Of a DNA stretch of 64,000 bases, positions 25,070-33,807 are shown piece after piece. Position 1 is the stretch's first letter; the number at the start of each line of letters is the position of its first letter. The notes beneath the pieces are model-generated. The model was not told the DNA's origin. It ran no database searches and saw only the letters and a list, made by a program, of their open reading frames with translations. Made by a program: the position numbers and the translations under genes. This DNA is from Croceimicrobium sp965279135 (lineage in GTDB: Bacteria > Bacteroidota > Bacteroidia > Flavobacteriales > Schleiferiaceae): positions 1,550,001-1,614,000 of the forward strand of contig OZ257133.1 in NCBI GenBank assembly GCA_965279135.1, in the 5' to 3' direction.

Positions 25070-27535
25070 ATGGCCAAATCCAAACGAAAAAAAACTCCAA
25101 GGAAGTTTAGGGCTCCCCAAATTGGTGAAGCTCTGCGAAATCCCACTTATCATCTGGTTTTCGGACTTTTTCTGATTAGTACTGCACTCTATTTAGCGGG
25201 AGCTTTTGTTTCGTATTTATTCTTTTGGGCCCAGGATCAAAGCCTGATCGGTCAAAGCTATTGGGAGATTGTAGATCGTCCTGAAATTCAGGCGCGCAAT
25301 GCCTTGGGCAGAATTGGTGCTGGTTTAGCCCACCAGTTTATACATCTATGGTTTGGTCTAGCCGCATTTCTGGTTCCCTGGTTCTTTCTAGTTAGTGGGG
25401 TTAGACTTAGCCTGAAAATTAGTTTGAGCCCCCTTCGAAGGACCCTGGCTTCTACCCTCTTCCTTCTAGTTTGGATTCCCGCCTTCATGTCATTCATTTT
25501 ACCAAATAGCAGCTTTGCGGCCGGAGCATCGGGATTTTTCTATGCTAAATGGCTAGGGGGTTTGGCGGGACCCATCGGAACCCTTCTCATTCTGGTCTTC
25601 ACATTACTTGTTTTCCTTGCTATCCGCTTCCGTTGGACGGCTGAAAAGCTGATGGATTTTTTCGCAAAGTTTAAGCGGACCTCAAAGGAAGAGGATGCAA
25701 ATTCAGAGCCATCAGTTTCAGATCAGGCAGCTTCTATAAATGCCTCAACAAAGCCAGAGGGAGCTGAGCAATTTGAACTCATTGTAGAAGAAACGGAAGA
25801 CCTTATTGATGAACCATCACTGGAAACAGAAATTGAATTAGACCCTAAACCAGACCTTGAAACTTCCGAGGACGAGACAGAATCTTTAGACTTGGATATC
25901 CAAACCAAGAAGGAGGAAAACGATGCCGATGAAGAAGGTATGGAGTTAGAAATTGAGCAGAAAGAGGAAGAAGAGTCACTAAGCGTAAAAGAAGTTAATA
26001 AGAAAGTAAAGGACTTCGGACCTTATGATCCAACTCTGGACCTCTCCAAGTTTAAACTTCCTACCCTTGATCTCTTAAAGGATTATGGCTCGACAAACAT
26101 CACCGTTAACGAAGAGGAATTAGCAGAAAACAAAAACAAGATCGTTGAGACCCTCAACAATTACAAGATTGAGATTGCAAAAATCAAGGCCACCATCGGG
26201 CCTACTGTTACCCTTTATGAGATCGTTCCAGCTCCAGGAGTGCGCATCTCCAAAATCAAAAATCTGGAGGACGACATAGCCCTTTCCCTAAGCGCCTTAG
26301 GCATTCGAATCATTGCTCCAATACCAGGACGCGGAACCATTGGTATTGAAGTTCCCAGCACCAACCCTCAAATGGTTCCGATGCGGAATCTTATCGCAGG
26401 AGAAAAGTTCCAGCAAAGTAAAATGGAGTTACCGATTGTTTTTGGCAAGACCATTAGCAATGAAACTTACGTTACGGATTTGGCGAAGATGCCTCACCTA
26501 CTTATGGCAGGTGCCACTGGACAAGGTAAATCCGTAGGTTTAAATGTAATCCTCACCTCTCTACTCTATAAAAAGCATCCTTCGCAAGTAAAGTTTGTGT
26601 TGGTTGATCCCAAGAAAGTAGAGCTTACACTATTCAACAAAATTGAAAGGCATTATCTGGCTAAGCTGCCAGATAGTGAAGAAGCGATCATTACAGATAC
26701 GACCAAGGTGATTAATACCCTTAACTCGCTCTGTATTGAAATGGACGATCGCTATGAACTGCTTAAAAATGCGATGGTTCGTAATATTAAGGAGTACAAT
26801 ACCAAGTTCATTGATCGTCGCCTTAATCCGGAAGAGGGTCATCGCTACTTACCATATATCGTGCTGGTTATTGATGAGTTTGCAGATCTCATTATGACTG
26901 CTGGAAAGGAAGTAGAAACACCAATTGCCCGTCTGGCCCAATTGGCTCGAGCGATTGGTATCCACCTGATCGTTGCTACCCAGAGGCCTTCGGTAAATGT
27001 AATTACGGGTATCATTAAAGCAAACTTCCCTGCAAGAGCGGCCTTCCGGGTTACTTCCAAAATCGATTCACGCACTATTCTCGATGCTGGTGGTGCTGAG
27101 CAGCTGATCGGAAAAGGTGATATGTTGTTAAGTCAGGGATCAGATTTGATTCGATTGCAATGCGCATTTGTAGATACGCCAGAAGTTGAAAAGATCACCG
27201 ATTATATCGGAGAACAGCGGGCTTATCCAGAAGCCTACAAGTTACCTGAGTATAAAGGTGCTGATGAAGATGGTAATATCGGTGTAGATATTTTAGATCC
27301 TTCGGAAAGAGATGCACTATTTGAGGATGCCGCACGTTTGGTAGTCCAAACGCAGCAAGGGTCCACCTCAATGCTACAAAGAAAATTAAAGCTTGGATAT
27401 AATCGCGCTGGTCGAATTGTTGATCAACTTGAAGCCGCGGGTATTATTGGTCCTTTCGAGGGTTCAAAAGCCAGAGAAGTACTTATTCCTGACGAATACG
27501 CTCTGGAACAGTTATTGAACCCCGATACCGAATAA
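25070..27535 (+). CDS. ftsK: DNA translocase FtsK
   Basis: An 821-residue septal DNA pump that clears and segregates chromosome ends at division. The N-terminal 190 residues hold four membrane segments; 203-330 is an acidic low-complexity linker rich in E, D and S. The motor follows, with Walker A AGATGQGKS (Lys487) and Walker B IVLVIDEFADLI. The C-terminal gamma winged helix (GSTSMLQRKLKLGYNRAGRIVDQLE) reads the KOPS-like guide sequences. It heads a run of six genes with spacings from +7 to -35 bp. Confidence 0.96.
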   Translation: MAKSKRKKTPRKFRAPQIGEALRNPTYHLVFGLFLISTALYLAGAFVSYLFFWAQDQSLIGQSYWEIVDRPEIQARNALGRIGAGLAHQFIHLWFGLAAFLVPWFFLVSGVRLSLKISLSPLRRTLASTLFLLVWIPAFMSFILPNSSFAAGASGFFYAKWLGGLAGPIGTLLILVFTLLVFLAIRFRWTAEKLMDFFAKFKRTSKEEDANSEPSVSDQAASINASTKPEGAEQFELIVEETEDLIDEPSLETEIELDPKPDLETSEDETESLDLDIQTKKEENDADEEGMELEIEQKEEEESLSVKEVNKKVKDFGPYDPTLDLSKFKLPTLDLLKDYGSTNITVNEEELAENKNKIVETLNNYKIEIAKIKATIGPTVTLYEIVPAPGVRISKIKNLEDDIALSLSALGIRIIAPIPGRGTIGIEVPSTNPQMVPMRNLIAGEKFQQSKMELPIVFGKTISNETYVTDLAKMPHLLMAGATGQGKSVGLNVILTSLLYKKHPSQVKFVLVDPKKVELTLFNKIERHYLAKLPDSEEAIITDTTKVINTLNSLCIEMDDRYELLKNAMVRNIKEYNTKFIDRRLNPEEGHRYLPYIVLVIDEFADLIMTAGKEVETPIARLAQLARAIGIHLIVATQRPSVNVITGIIKANFPARAAFRVTSKIDSRTILDAGGAEQLIGKGDMLLSQGSDLIRLQCAFVDTPEVEKITDYIGEQRAYPEAYKLPEYKGADEDGNIGVDILDPSERDALFEDAARLVVQTQQGSTSMLQRKLKLGYNRAGRIVDQLEAAGIIGPFEGSKAREVLIPDEYALEQLLNPDTE

Positions 27536-27542
27536 TTATAAG

Positions 27543-28181
27543 ATGAAAAAATTACTCCCACTCCTAATTGCCGCTTTTACTGCTCAGTTCCTTTTTGGTC
27601 AAAGTAATGTTGAAGCCAAAAAACTCCTTCAGGAATCAAGCGCCCAAATGAAATCCTATCCTGCCCTAAGCCTTGATTTCAGTTACACCATGGAGAATAA
27701 TCGAGTGGATCCGCCCATCGTTCAGAAGCAAGAGGGTACGCTTGATTTAAAAGGAGATGACTATCGGTTGAAAACACCGCAGTTAGAACAACTTAGAACA
27801 GCTAAAACTGTATATACTTTCCTTCATGAGGATGAAGAAGTACAGATAAGTGAATATGAAGAAGAGGATATGGGTCTTAGTCCGGCAAGACTGTTAAGCT
27901 TTTATGAAACGGGTTACAGCTATAAACTGGGTGGTAAAGAAACTATTGGTGGAAAACAGATCAAATACGTTATCCTAAAACCAAATGCAAGCGAGGAGAT
28001 TGATAAAATTATGATTGGGATTAATGCCAGTACCAAGGATATCTATTCCATGAAACAATGGGGAACCAATGGAACGGTAACCACCCTAATCGTTAAGAGC
28101 CTGAATAAGAATGCCAAATGGCCGACCAATCACTTCACTTTTAACAAGAAAGACTTTCCAGGTTACTACATTTCAGAGTAG
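27543..28181 (+). CDS. lolA: Outer-membrane lipoprotein carrier LolA-like protein
   Basis: A 212-residue periplasmic protein with a signal peptide (LLPLLIAAFTAQFLFGQ). The mature part has the LolA pattern: AKKLLQESSAQMKSYPALSLDFSYTM, KQEGTLDLKGDDYRL, SPARLLSFYETGYSYKL and a late IVKSLNKN...FTFNKKDFPGYY. It would ferry lipoproteins from the inner to the outer membrane. It lies 7 bp after ftsK and ends directly at the ATG of the LptF/G-type gene. Family assignment is good; the lipoprotein receptor LolB is generally absent in this phylum. Confidence 0.88.
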   Translation: MKKLLPLLIAAFTAQFLFGQSNVEAKKLLQESSAQMKSYPALSLDFSYTMENNRVDPPIVQKQEGTLDLKGDDYRLKTPQLEQLRTAKTVYTFLHEDEEVQISEYEEEDMGLSPARLLSFYETGYSYKLGGKETIGGKQIKYVILKPNASEEIDKIMIGINASTKDIYSMKQWGTNGTVTTLIVKSLNKNAKWPTNHFTFNKKDFPGYYISE

Positions 28182-29660
28182 ATGAAAATTCTCGACCGCT
28201 TTCTTTTAAAGTCCTTTTTACGCCCGTTTATCGTCACTTTCTTCGTGATGGTACTGTTCCTAATTATGCAGTATCTATGGAAGTATATTGATGATTTAGT
28301 TGGTCGTGGAGTCGAGTGGTATTATATAGCTGAGTTGCTATTCTATGCTTCTGCCACAATGGTACCTATGGCACTTCCCCTAGCGGTCTTGTTAAGCTCT
28401 ATAATGGTTCTAGGAGCTTTAGGGGAGAACTACGAATTAGCCGCCTTGAAATCCTCAGGGGTGAGCTTGATGCGGGTAATGCGTCCGCTCTTTGTTTTTA
28501 TCTGCTTTCTTACAGTAGGAGCCTTCCTCTTCTCAAACTACGTTATTCCCATTGCAAACTTGCACAGCGAAAACCTTCGTCGGAATATCACCAATAAAAA
28601 GCCTGCGCTTAGTATCCGACCGGGAATATTCTACACTGGCATAGAAGGTTATTCTATCAAGGTTGCCGACAAGTATGGCCCTGATCAAAATTTACTAGAT
28701 GAGATTCTGGTTTACGATCACACCCAAAACAATGGGAATATGAAAGTGATTGTGGCAGATAGCGGAAAAATGAAGGTTACTCCTGATGAACAGTTTTTGG
28801 AGATCACCCTCTATGATGGTCATAGTTATGAGGATATGATTCCTCAGAAAAGAAAGGATCGCGATAACAAACCTTTCGTAAGATCTGATTTCAAGGAAAG
28901 CCTGCTTCGATTTAACCTGGACGACTTCCAAAGCGGGGATTTACGTAAAACCGGCCGCAAAGAATCAGATATGCTCAATGTCCAGCAATTGAATGTGGTG
29001 GTAGATAGTCTGAATACGATGCTTTACTCCCTGCAGGATGATTTTGCCAATCAGATGGTAAACAAGTATGCGCAGCGCGAATTGTATCGGACAGATATGG
29101 ATGAAGTTAATCCTGAGGCGGAAGCACTAGATACGGCTGCATTAGTTGCTCAGCTCGATCAAGATCTATTGCAAAACTTCGACGCAGATCAACATAGCAG
29201 AATCCTGCAAAACAGCATGCGTATTGCCAGGGGAAATAAGGCCTACTTCACAAATGCCAGCGCACAAAACGAATGGAGAAAGCTTAGAATAACCCGGCAT
29301 GTACTGGAGTGGCAAAAGAAATTTTCAACTTCATTTTCGGTGATCGTGCTGTTCTTTATTGGTGCACCTTTAGGGGCAATAATCCGCAAAGGCGGGATGG
29401 GAATGCCGCTTGTAGTAAGTGTTTTCATTTTCATTGTTCATCATGTTACAAATTTCAGTTTTGAGAAACTGGGCCGCTTTATGTACTGGTCCCCTTTTGC
29501 AGCTATGTGGACAGCAAATCTGATTCTTCTCCCTATTGGTTTGTGGTTAACCTACAAATCAGCAAGTGATTCCGTTATCTTTAATATGGAGCTCTATATG
29601 AAACCTTTTCAGAAAATTTCGGAGTTCTTTGAAAAGCGATTCAAGAAGATAAACACTTGA
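28182..29660 (+). CDS. LptF/LptG-family permease (YjgP/YjgQ)
   Basis: A 492-residue inner-membrane protein of the lipopolysaccharide export ABC transporter family. Three membrane segments occur near the N-terminus (about 12-35, 55-80, 100-125), then a long periplasmic jellyroll-like region and three C-terminal segments (about 385-460). Opening motif: KILDRFLLKSFLRPFIVTFFVM. The region at about 265-370 is longer than in E. coli LptF and is helical and acidic. There is no gap after lolA, and a 4-bp overlap with the following GT4. Confidence 0.9.
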   Translation: MKILDRFLLKSFLRPFIVTFFVMVLFLIMQYLWKYIDDLVGRGVEWYYIAELLFYASATMVPMALPLAVLLSSIMVLGALGENYELAALKSSGVSLMRVMRPLFVFICFLTVGAFLFSNYVIPIANLHSENLRRNITNKKPALSIRPGIFYTGIEGYSIKVADKYGPDQNLLDEILVYDHTQNNGNMKVIVADSGKMKVTPDEQFLEITLYDGHSYEDMIPQKRKDRDNKPFVRSDFKESLLRFNLDDFQSGDLRKTGRKESDMLNVQQLNVVVDSLNTMLYSLQDDFANQMVNKYAQRELYRTDMDEVNPEAEALDTAALVAQLDQDLLQNFDADQHSRILQNSMRIARGNKAYFTNASAQNEWRKLRITRHVLEWQKKFSTSFSVIVLFFIGAPLGAIIRKGGMGMPLVVSVFIFIVHHVTNFSFEKLGRFMYWSPFAAMWTANLILLPIGLWLTYKSASDSVIFNMELYMKPFQKISEFFEKRFKKINT

Positions 29661-30853
29661 GAATACTTATACTTAGTAATAAGGTCCCCTACCCGGCCCG
29701 CGATGGGAGTAGTATTGCGATGCGATCTATGGTTGAGGCATTGCGGCTTAATGGTGCCGATGTTCATCTTCTCTCTTTAAACACTCAAAAGCACTATCGC
29801 GATCCTAAGTTAATTTCAAAGCAAAAACCTCAAAAGCTCAAGCTAGAGTACTTCGATGTTGATACTAATGTGAAAATTGGTTCAGCATTATGGAACTTAC
29901 TAAGCGGTCAACCTTACCATGTTTCGAGGTTTTACCAGGAGAAGCTGGCTAAGCGTTTAAAAGAAATTCTGACTAAGGAAAGCTTTGATCTTATTCAACT
30001 GGAAGGCCTCAGTATGGCCGTTTATCTAGACTTAATTCGCAAACATTGCGATACTGCGGTAGTCTTACGTGCTCATAATATTGAATATCGAATTTGGCAA
30101 AGGCATGTGGAACATGAGAAGAGCGGCCTGCGAAAATGGTATTTAGCCTTACAATGCCGTCGTCTGGAACGCTTCGAAAAACAAATGCTGGAAGCAGTAG
30201 ATGCCAATGTCTTTATCACTCCCGAAGACCAAAGATTGTATCGCAATTGGGGAGGAAAGAGCATTAGTACCGTATCGCCATGTGGTTTATCGCCAGAAGA
30301 AAATCCACCAATAAGCGGCTTTAAACCCAAATACGATCTAGTCCATTTGGCGAGTTTAGATTGGTTACCCAATCGCCAGGGAGCAGAGTGGTTTCTCAAA
30401 AAAGTTTGGCCCCTAATCTTAGAAGCAAGACCCGGAACTACCATGGGTTTTGGTGGAAGGGATATGCCTAAAGAGATTTTGGAGCTCCGCAGTGATAATT
30501 TATGGATGTACCCCGTTGTCGAAGATGCGCGTGATTTTATGGCCCACGGACGAATAGCTGTGGTACCCTTGCTTGCAGGAAGTGGTATGCGCATTAAGCT
30601 TTTAGAGCTTTTGGCCTGGGGAATGCCGACCGTTAGCACCGGAATTGGTTCTGAAGGAATACCCATAGAGAACTACCAGGAAGGAATATTAGCAAATGAT
30701 CCCGAAAGCTTTGCCTCAGCGGTGGTATATTTGCTCGATGGCATTGAAGCCCGCAAAGAGATGCAAGTGAAGGCCCGATCATTCTTTGAGCATAATTTTG
30801 ACAACCGCCGCTTAGGAAAGGAGCTCCTAAGCTTTTACCAGACTTTAATTTAA
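29657..30853 (+). CDS. Glycosyltransferase, GT4 family
   Basis: A 398-residue GT-B enzyme starting at TTG, which overlaps the preceding TGA stop (RILILSNKVPYPARDGSSIAM is the conserved opening). The donor half includes ADWL-like SLDWLPNRQGAEWFLKKVWP, VVPLLAGSGMRIKLLELLAWGMPTVST and GIGSEGIPI. It is followed 7 bp later by a GT2 enzyme. The position in an LptF/LolA run suggests envelope polysaccharide or lipid-linked sugar work, but the acceptor is not known. Confidence 0.88.
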   Translation: MRILILSNKVPYPARDGSSIAMRSMVEALRLNGADVHLLSLNTQKHYRDPKLISKQKPQKLKLEYFDVDTNVKIGSALWNLLSGQPYHVSRFYQEKLAKRLKEILTKESFDLIQLEGLSMAVYLDLIRKHCDTAVVLRAHNIEYRIWQRHVEHEKSGLRKWYLALQCRRLERFEKQMLEAVDANVFITPEDQRLYRNWGGKSISTVSPCGLSPEENPPISGFKPKYDLVHLASLDWLPNRQGAEWFLKKVWPLILEARPGTTMGFGGRDMPKEILELRSDNLWMYPVVEDARDFMAHGRIAVVPLLAGSGMRIKLLELLAWGMPTVSTGIGSEGIPIENYQEGILANDPESFASAVVYLLDGIEARKEMQVKARSFFEHNFDNRRLGKELLSFYQTLI

Positions 30854-30860
30854 CAGAGGC

Positions 30861-32039
30861 ATGACCCTATTCTGGCAATACCTTTTTTGGATTAGTCTTG
30901 TGGTGGTACTCATACCCTATGTTATCTACCCTTCCTTCATCCTCTTATTGGAAAAACTTAGAAGTCCACGTAAGCCCGCTAAAATATCGGAAGAGGAATT
31001 GCCGAATATCGATATCATCTTTGCTGCATACAACGAAGAGCAGGTTCTTGAGGAAAAGCTCCGTTCATTAGAAGCTTTAGACTACCCTAAGGAAAAATTG
31101 AGAATCCGAATCGGCTCAGATGCCAGTACCGATCGCACCAACGATATTCTAAAGGAGTGGCATGAAAAAGATGATCGCTTTCAGCCTTATCTGTTTCGTA
31201 GGCGTTCGGGTAAAAGTCAGATATTAAATTTCCTTCGAGACGAAGGCGAATCCGAATTCCTCCTCCTTACCGATGCAAATATCATTTTTGAACCCGCTAC
31301 CTTGAAGCTATTAGTTGGCCGGTTACATTGCCGATCTAAAGTAGGGGCCGTAGGTGCCAATATTCACTACGGAGAATTTGAGAGTAAGGGCATTAGCCGT
31401 CAGGAGGACACCTATTTAAAGTTAGAAAACCGCATTAAGTTTGCAGAAGCTAAAGTTGCTGCAGCACCGTTGGGACTCGAAGGTGGTTGTTACCTGATAC
31501 GTCGGGAGCTTTTCCCCGAAATTCCCCCCTTATTTTACATGGAGGATTTCTTTACTACCCTGCACGTAATAAAGTCTGGCTGGTGCATATTGTGGGAACC
31601 CAGAGCTAAAGTGTGGGAAGACGTGAGTGTCTCTCCGGATGAAGAGTATAAACGCAAGGTGCGCATTGGTATCGGAAACTTTCAGAACCTTCGATACTAT
31701 GGCGGATTTTTGTTTAGAAGGTTTTGGCCCAAGGGACTTATGTTTCTCAGCCATAAGGTATTGCGATGGCTAAGCCCCTTCTTTTTACTGATTCTCCTAA
31801 TTAGCGCCCCTCAATTGATATTTGTGCATTGGTTCTACGGATTTATCGCCGGACTCTACATGACATTTATCGGCTTGGGCTTGTTCGGGATTCTTCTGTC
31901 TCAGAAGCGAAAATCTGCCTGGTTTCTATACCCCGGACATTTCATCAATATGAACCTTGCATTAATGGAAGGGTTCTTAAATTATCTAAAAGGAATAAAG
32001 ACTAATGCCTGGCAGCCTACCCAAAGAAAACAAGCTTAA
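30861..32039 (+). CDS. Membrane glycosyltransferase, GT2 family
   Basis: A 392-residue GT-A enzyme between membrane segments: one at the N-terminus (LFWQYLFWISLVVVLIPYVIY), and three near 295-375. Catalytic features: IDIIFAAYNEEQVLEEKL, RIGSDASTDRTNDIL (nucleotide-binding Asp), LLLTDANIIFEP (DXD-like) and a late ED (PPLFYMEDFFTTL) with KVRIGIGNFQNLRYY in place of the QxxRW motif. This is the layout of processive or polysaccharide-type GT2 enzymes. The last 35 bp overlap the start of the ribB-like gene. Confidence 0.88.
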   Translation: MTLFWQYLFWISLVVVLIPYVIYPSFILLLEKLRSPRKPAKISEEELPNIDIIFAAYNEEQVLEEKLRSLEALDYPKEKLRIRIGSDASTDRTNDILKEWHEKDDRFQPYLFRRRSGKSQILNFLRDEGESEFLLLTDANIIFEPATLKLLVGRLHCRSKVGAVGANIHYGEFESKGISRQEDTYLKLENRIKFAEAKVAAAPLGLEGGCYLIRRELFPEIPPLFYMEDFFTTLHVIKSGWCILWEPRAKVWEDVSVSPDEEYKRKVRIGIGNFQNLRYYGGFLFRRFWPKGLMFLSHKVLRWLSPFFLLILLISAPQLIFVHWFYGFIAGLYMTFIGLGLFGILLSQKRKSAWFLYPGHFINMNLALMEGFLNYLKGIKTNAWQPTQRKQA

Positions 32040-33159
32040 ACTGAATACCATTGATGAGGCCATAGCCGATATCCGTGCTGGCAAAGTGGTAATAGTTGTG
32101 GATGATGAAGATCGCGAAAATGAAGGCGATTTTGTAGCCGCAGCAGAAATGGTAAGCCCGGAAATGATCAATTTCATGACCAAGGAGGGCCGCGGATTAA
32201 TTTGCGCTCCTTTGGTAGAAGAGCGTTGTCAGGAATTGGAACTTGATCCCATGGTGCGTCAAAACACCGATCCCATGCATACGCAGTTTACCGTGTCTGT
32301 CGATCTTCTGGGAAATGGGGTAAGTACCGGAATTTCTGCTTCTGATCGATCGAAAACGATAAAGGCCCTGGTAAATCCAAATACGAAGGCCCATGACCTA
32401 AATCGTCCAGGGCATATCTTTCCTTTAATTGCCAAGCCTGGTGGAGTGTTACGAAGAACCGGCCACACAGAAGCAGCCATTGACCTGGCGCGCTTAGCTG
32501 GTAAAGCACCCGCTGGGGTTATCGTGGAGATAATGAACGAAGATGGCACCATGGCTCGTCTGCCTGAACTAAGGGAAATAGCGGATAAACACGACCTAAA
32601 GCTTATAAGCATTGAAGATTTAGTGGCTTATCGTATGGAAGCCGAATCTTTAATCAATTTGGAAGAAGACTTTGAATTGGAGACCGAATATGGAAACTTT
32701 CGTTTAAGAGCTTTCCGACAAACCACTAATGATCAAATACATATTGCCCTCACCAAAGGAATTTGGGAGCGCAGCGAACCAGTATTAGTAAGGATGCATT
32801 CTGCAAGTGTAGCGCACGATATCTTCGAAATCCTTACTGGAGATAGTGGTCATCAATTGGGCCTGGCTTTATCTAAGGTGTCAGAAGAGGGTAAAGGTGC
32901 AGTAGTTTATATGAATCAGGAAAGTATGCCTGGCAGATTGCTGGATCGGATCCGTAGCTATAGAGAGGATCTTCTGAATGGCGGTCCGAATAGAGGGGTC
33001 AGTTTTAAGCAGGATGCTCGCGATTTCGGCATTGGAGCTCAAATTCTACATCAGTTGGGAATCACCAAAGTTAAATTGTTGACTAACAACCCTATCAAGC
33101 GAGTTGGGATAACTGGATACGGTCTTACTATTACTGAGAATGTCAGTATGAATGGCTAA
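32005..33159 (+). CDS. ribB: DHBP synthase (RibB) with degenerate GTP cyclohydrolase II domain (RibBX-type)
   Basis: A 384-residue riboflavin-pathway protein. The N-terminal DHBP synthase is intact: VVDDEDRENEGDF (32-43), HTQFTVSVD, RRTGHTEAAIDLARLAG, converting ribulose 5-phosphate to the butanone phosphate. The C-terminal GTP cyclohydrolase II-like domain has lost the three zinc cysteines: HSECLTGD reads HSASVAHD (Ser268) and RCDCG reads TGDSG (Gly279, Ser281); the QEGRGIGL loop is also lost. A real GTP cyclohydrolase is therefore expected elsewhere. The ATG at 32005 overlaps the GT2 gene by 35 bp; the family opening (KLNTIDEAIADIRAGK) supports it. Confidence 0.9.
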   Translation: MPGSLPKENKLKLNTIDEAIADIRAGKVVIVVDDEDRENEGDFVAAAEMVSPEMINFMTKEGRGLICAPLVEERCQELELDPMVRQNTDPMHTQFTVSVDLLGNGVSTGISASDRSKTIKALVNPNTKAHDLNRPGHIFPLIAKPGGVLRRTGHTEAAIDLARLAGKAPAGVIVEIMNEDGTMARLPELREIADKHDLKLISIEDLVAYRMEAESLINLEEDFELETEYGNFRLRAFRQTTNDQIHIALTKGIWERSEPVLVRMHSASVAHDIFEILTGDSGHQLGLALSKVSEEGKGAVVYMNQESMPGRLLDRIRSYREDLLNGGPNRGVSFKQDARDFGIGAQILHQLGITKVKLLTNNPIKRVGITGYGLTITENVSMNG

Positions 33160-33274
33160 TTAAGCTATTCAACCTTGGATTAGTATTGATACCCTCTGAT
33201 GTCTTTGGCAATTAAAACCAAGCCATTGATCTACTTCTGCCGTTATTATTGTTGAGTATCAAAAACATCCTACC

Positions 33275-33739
33275 ATGAGAAGTTCCATCCTGGCTCTTTG
33301 CCTTTTCTTTATTTTAAGTTCATGCTCCAAGGAGAGCGAAGCGATAGCCACTGTAAACAATGATGCCCTGGTCTTTGGCCACTTTTATGGAATGTGCATG
33401 GGTGAGACCTGCGTGGAAACCTTCATGCTAAGCGATACCAAATTGTTTGAGGATACGCTGGATGACTATACTGGGCAACAAAGGCAATTTGTAGAACTCA
33501 GCAAGGCTAAGTTTGATCTTGCCAAGGATTTATTAGACGTTTTACCGGCAGATCTACTTAATACCAACGGTCAAACCTTCGGTTGTCCTGATTGTGCTGA
33601 TGGCGGTGGATTATTTATTCAGCATTCGATTAACGGAATAACAAAAACCTGGTTAATCGATCAAAACAAAGCTCAGGTGCCTACCTACCTCCACAGCTTC
33701 ATGGATTCGGTAAATGCGAAAATCGATCAACTGCAATAG
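33275..33739 (+). CDS. Small lipoprotein, unknown
   Basis: A 154-residue lipoprotein: signal sequence with anchor Cys17 (LFFILSSC), then an acidic tail typical of outer-membrane retention or surface lipoproteins (KESEAIA). The mature part contains four more Cys (GMCMGETC at 46-53 and GCPDCADGGG near 107), which could form disulfides or bind a metal. I do not recognise the family. A weak box TATTGTTG lies at 33247-33254. It stands alone between ribB and a convergent terminator. Confidence 0.65.
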   Translation: MRSSILALCLFFILSSCSKESEAIATVNNDALVFGHFYGMCMGETCVETFMLSDTKLFEDTLDDYTGQQRQFVELSKAKFDLAKDLLDVLPADLLNTNGQTFGCPDCADGGGLFIQHSINGITKTWLIDQNKAQVPTYLHSFMDSVNAKIDQLQ

Positions 33740-33752
33740 TTTAACCCGAAGC

Positions 33753-33784
33753 AAAAAAAAGAGGCGACTCCTAAAAGCCACCTC
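33753..33784 (-). terminator. Intrinsic terminator of the surface-protein operon
   Basis: On the minus strand an 8-bp stem (arms 33777-33784 and 33761-33768; two G-U pairs) with an 8-nt loop is followed by eight T. On the plus strand the same arms have A-C mismatches, so it works for the minus-strand operon that ends at 33808. Confidence 0.75.
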
Positions 33785-33807
33785 CCTTCTTTTGTATAAG
33801 CGGTATT

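Noticed and set aside
30073..30666. 197-codon minus-strand frame
   Set aside because: It lies wholly inside the GT4 gene, whose protein has full family motifs; the antisense product resembles nothing.
33753..33784. Terminator for the plus-strand lipoprotein at 33275
   Set aside because: In plus-strand RNA two positions become A-C mismatches and the T run is on the other side; it fits the minus strand only.
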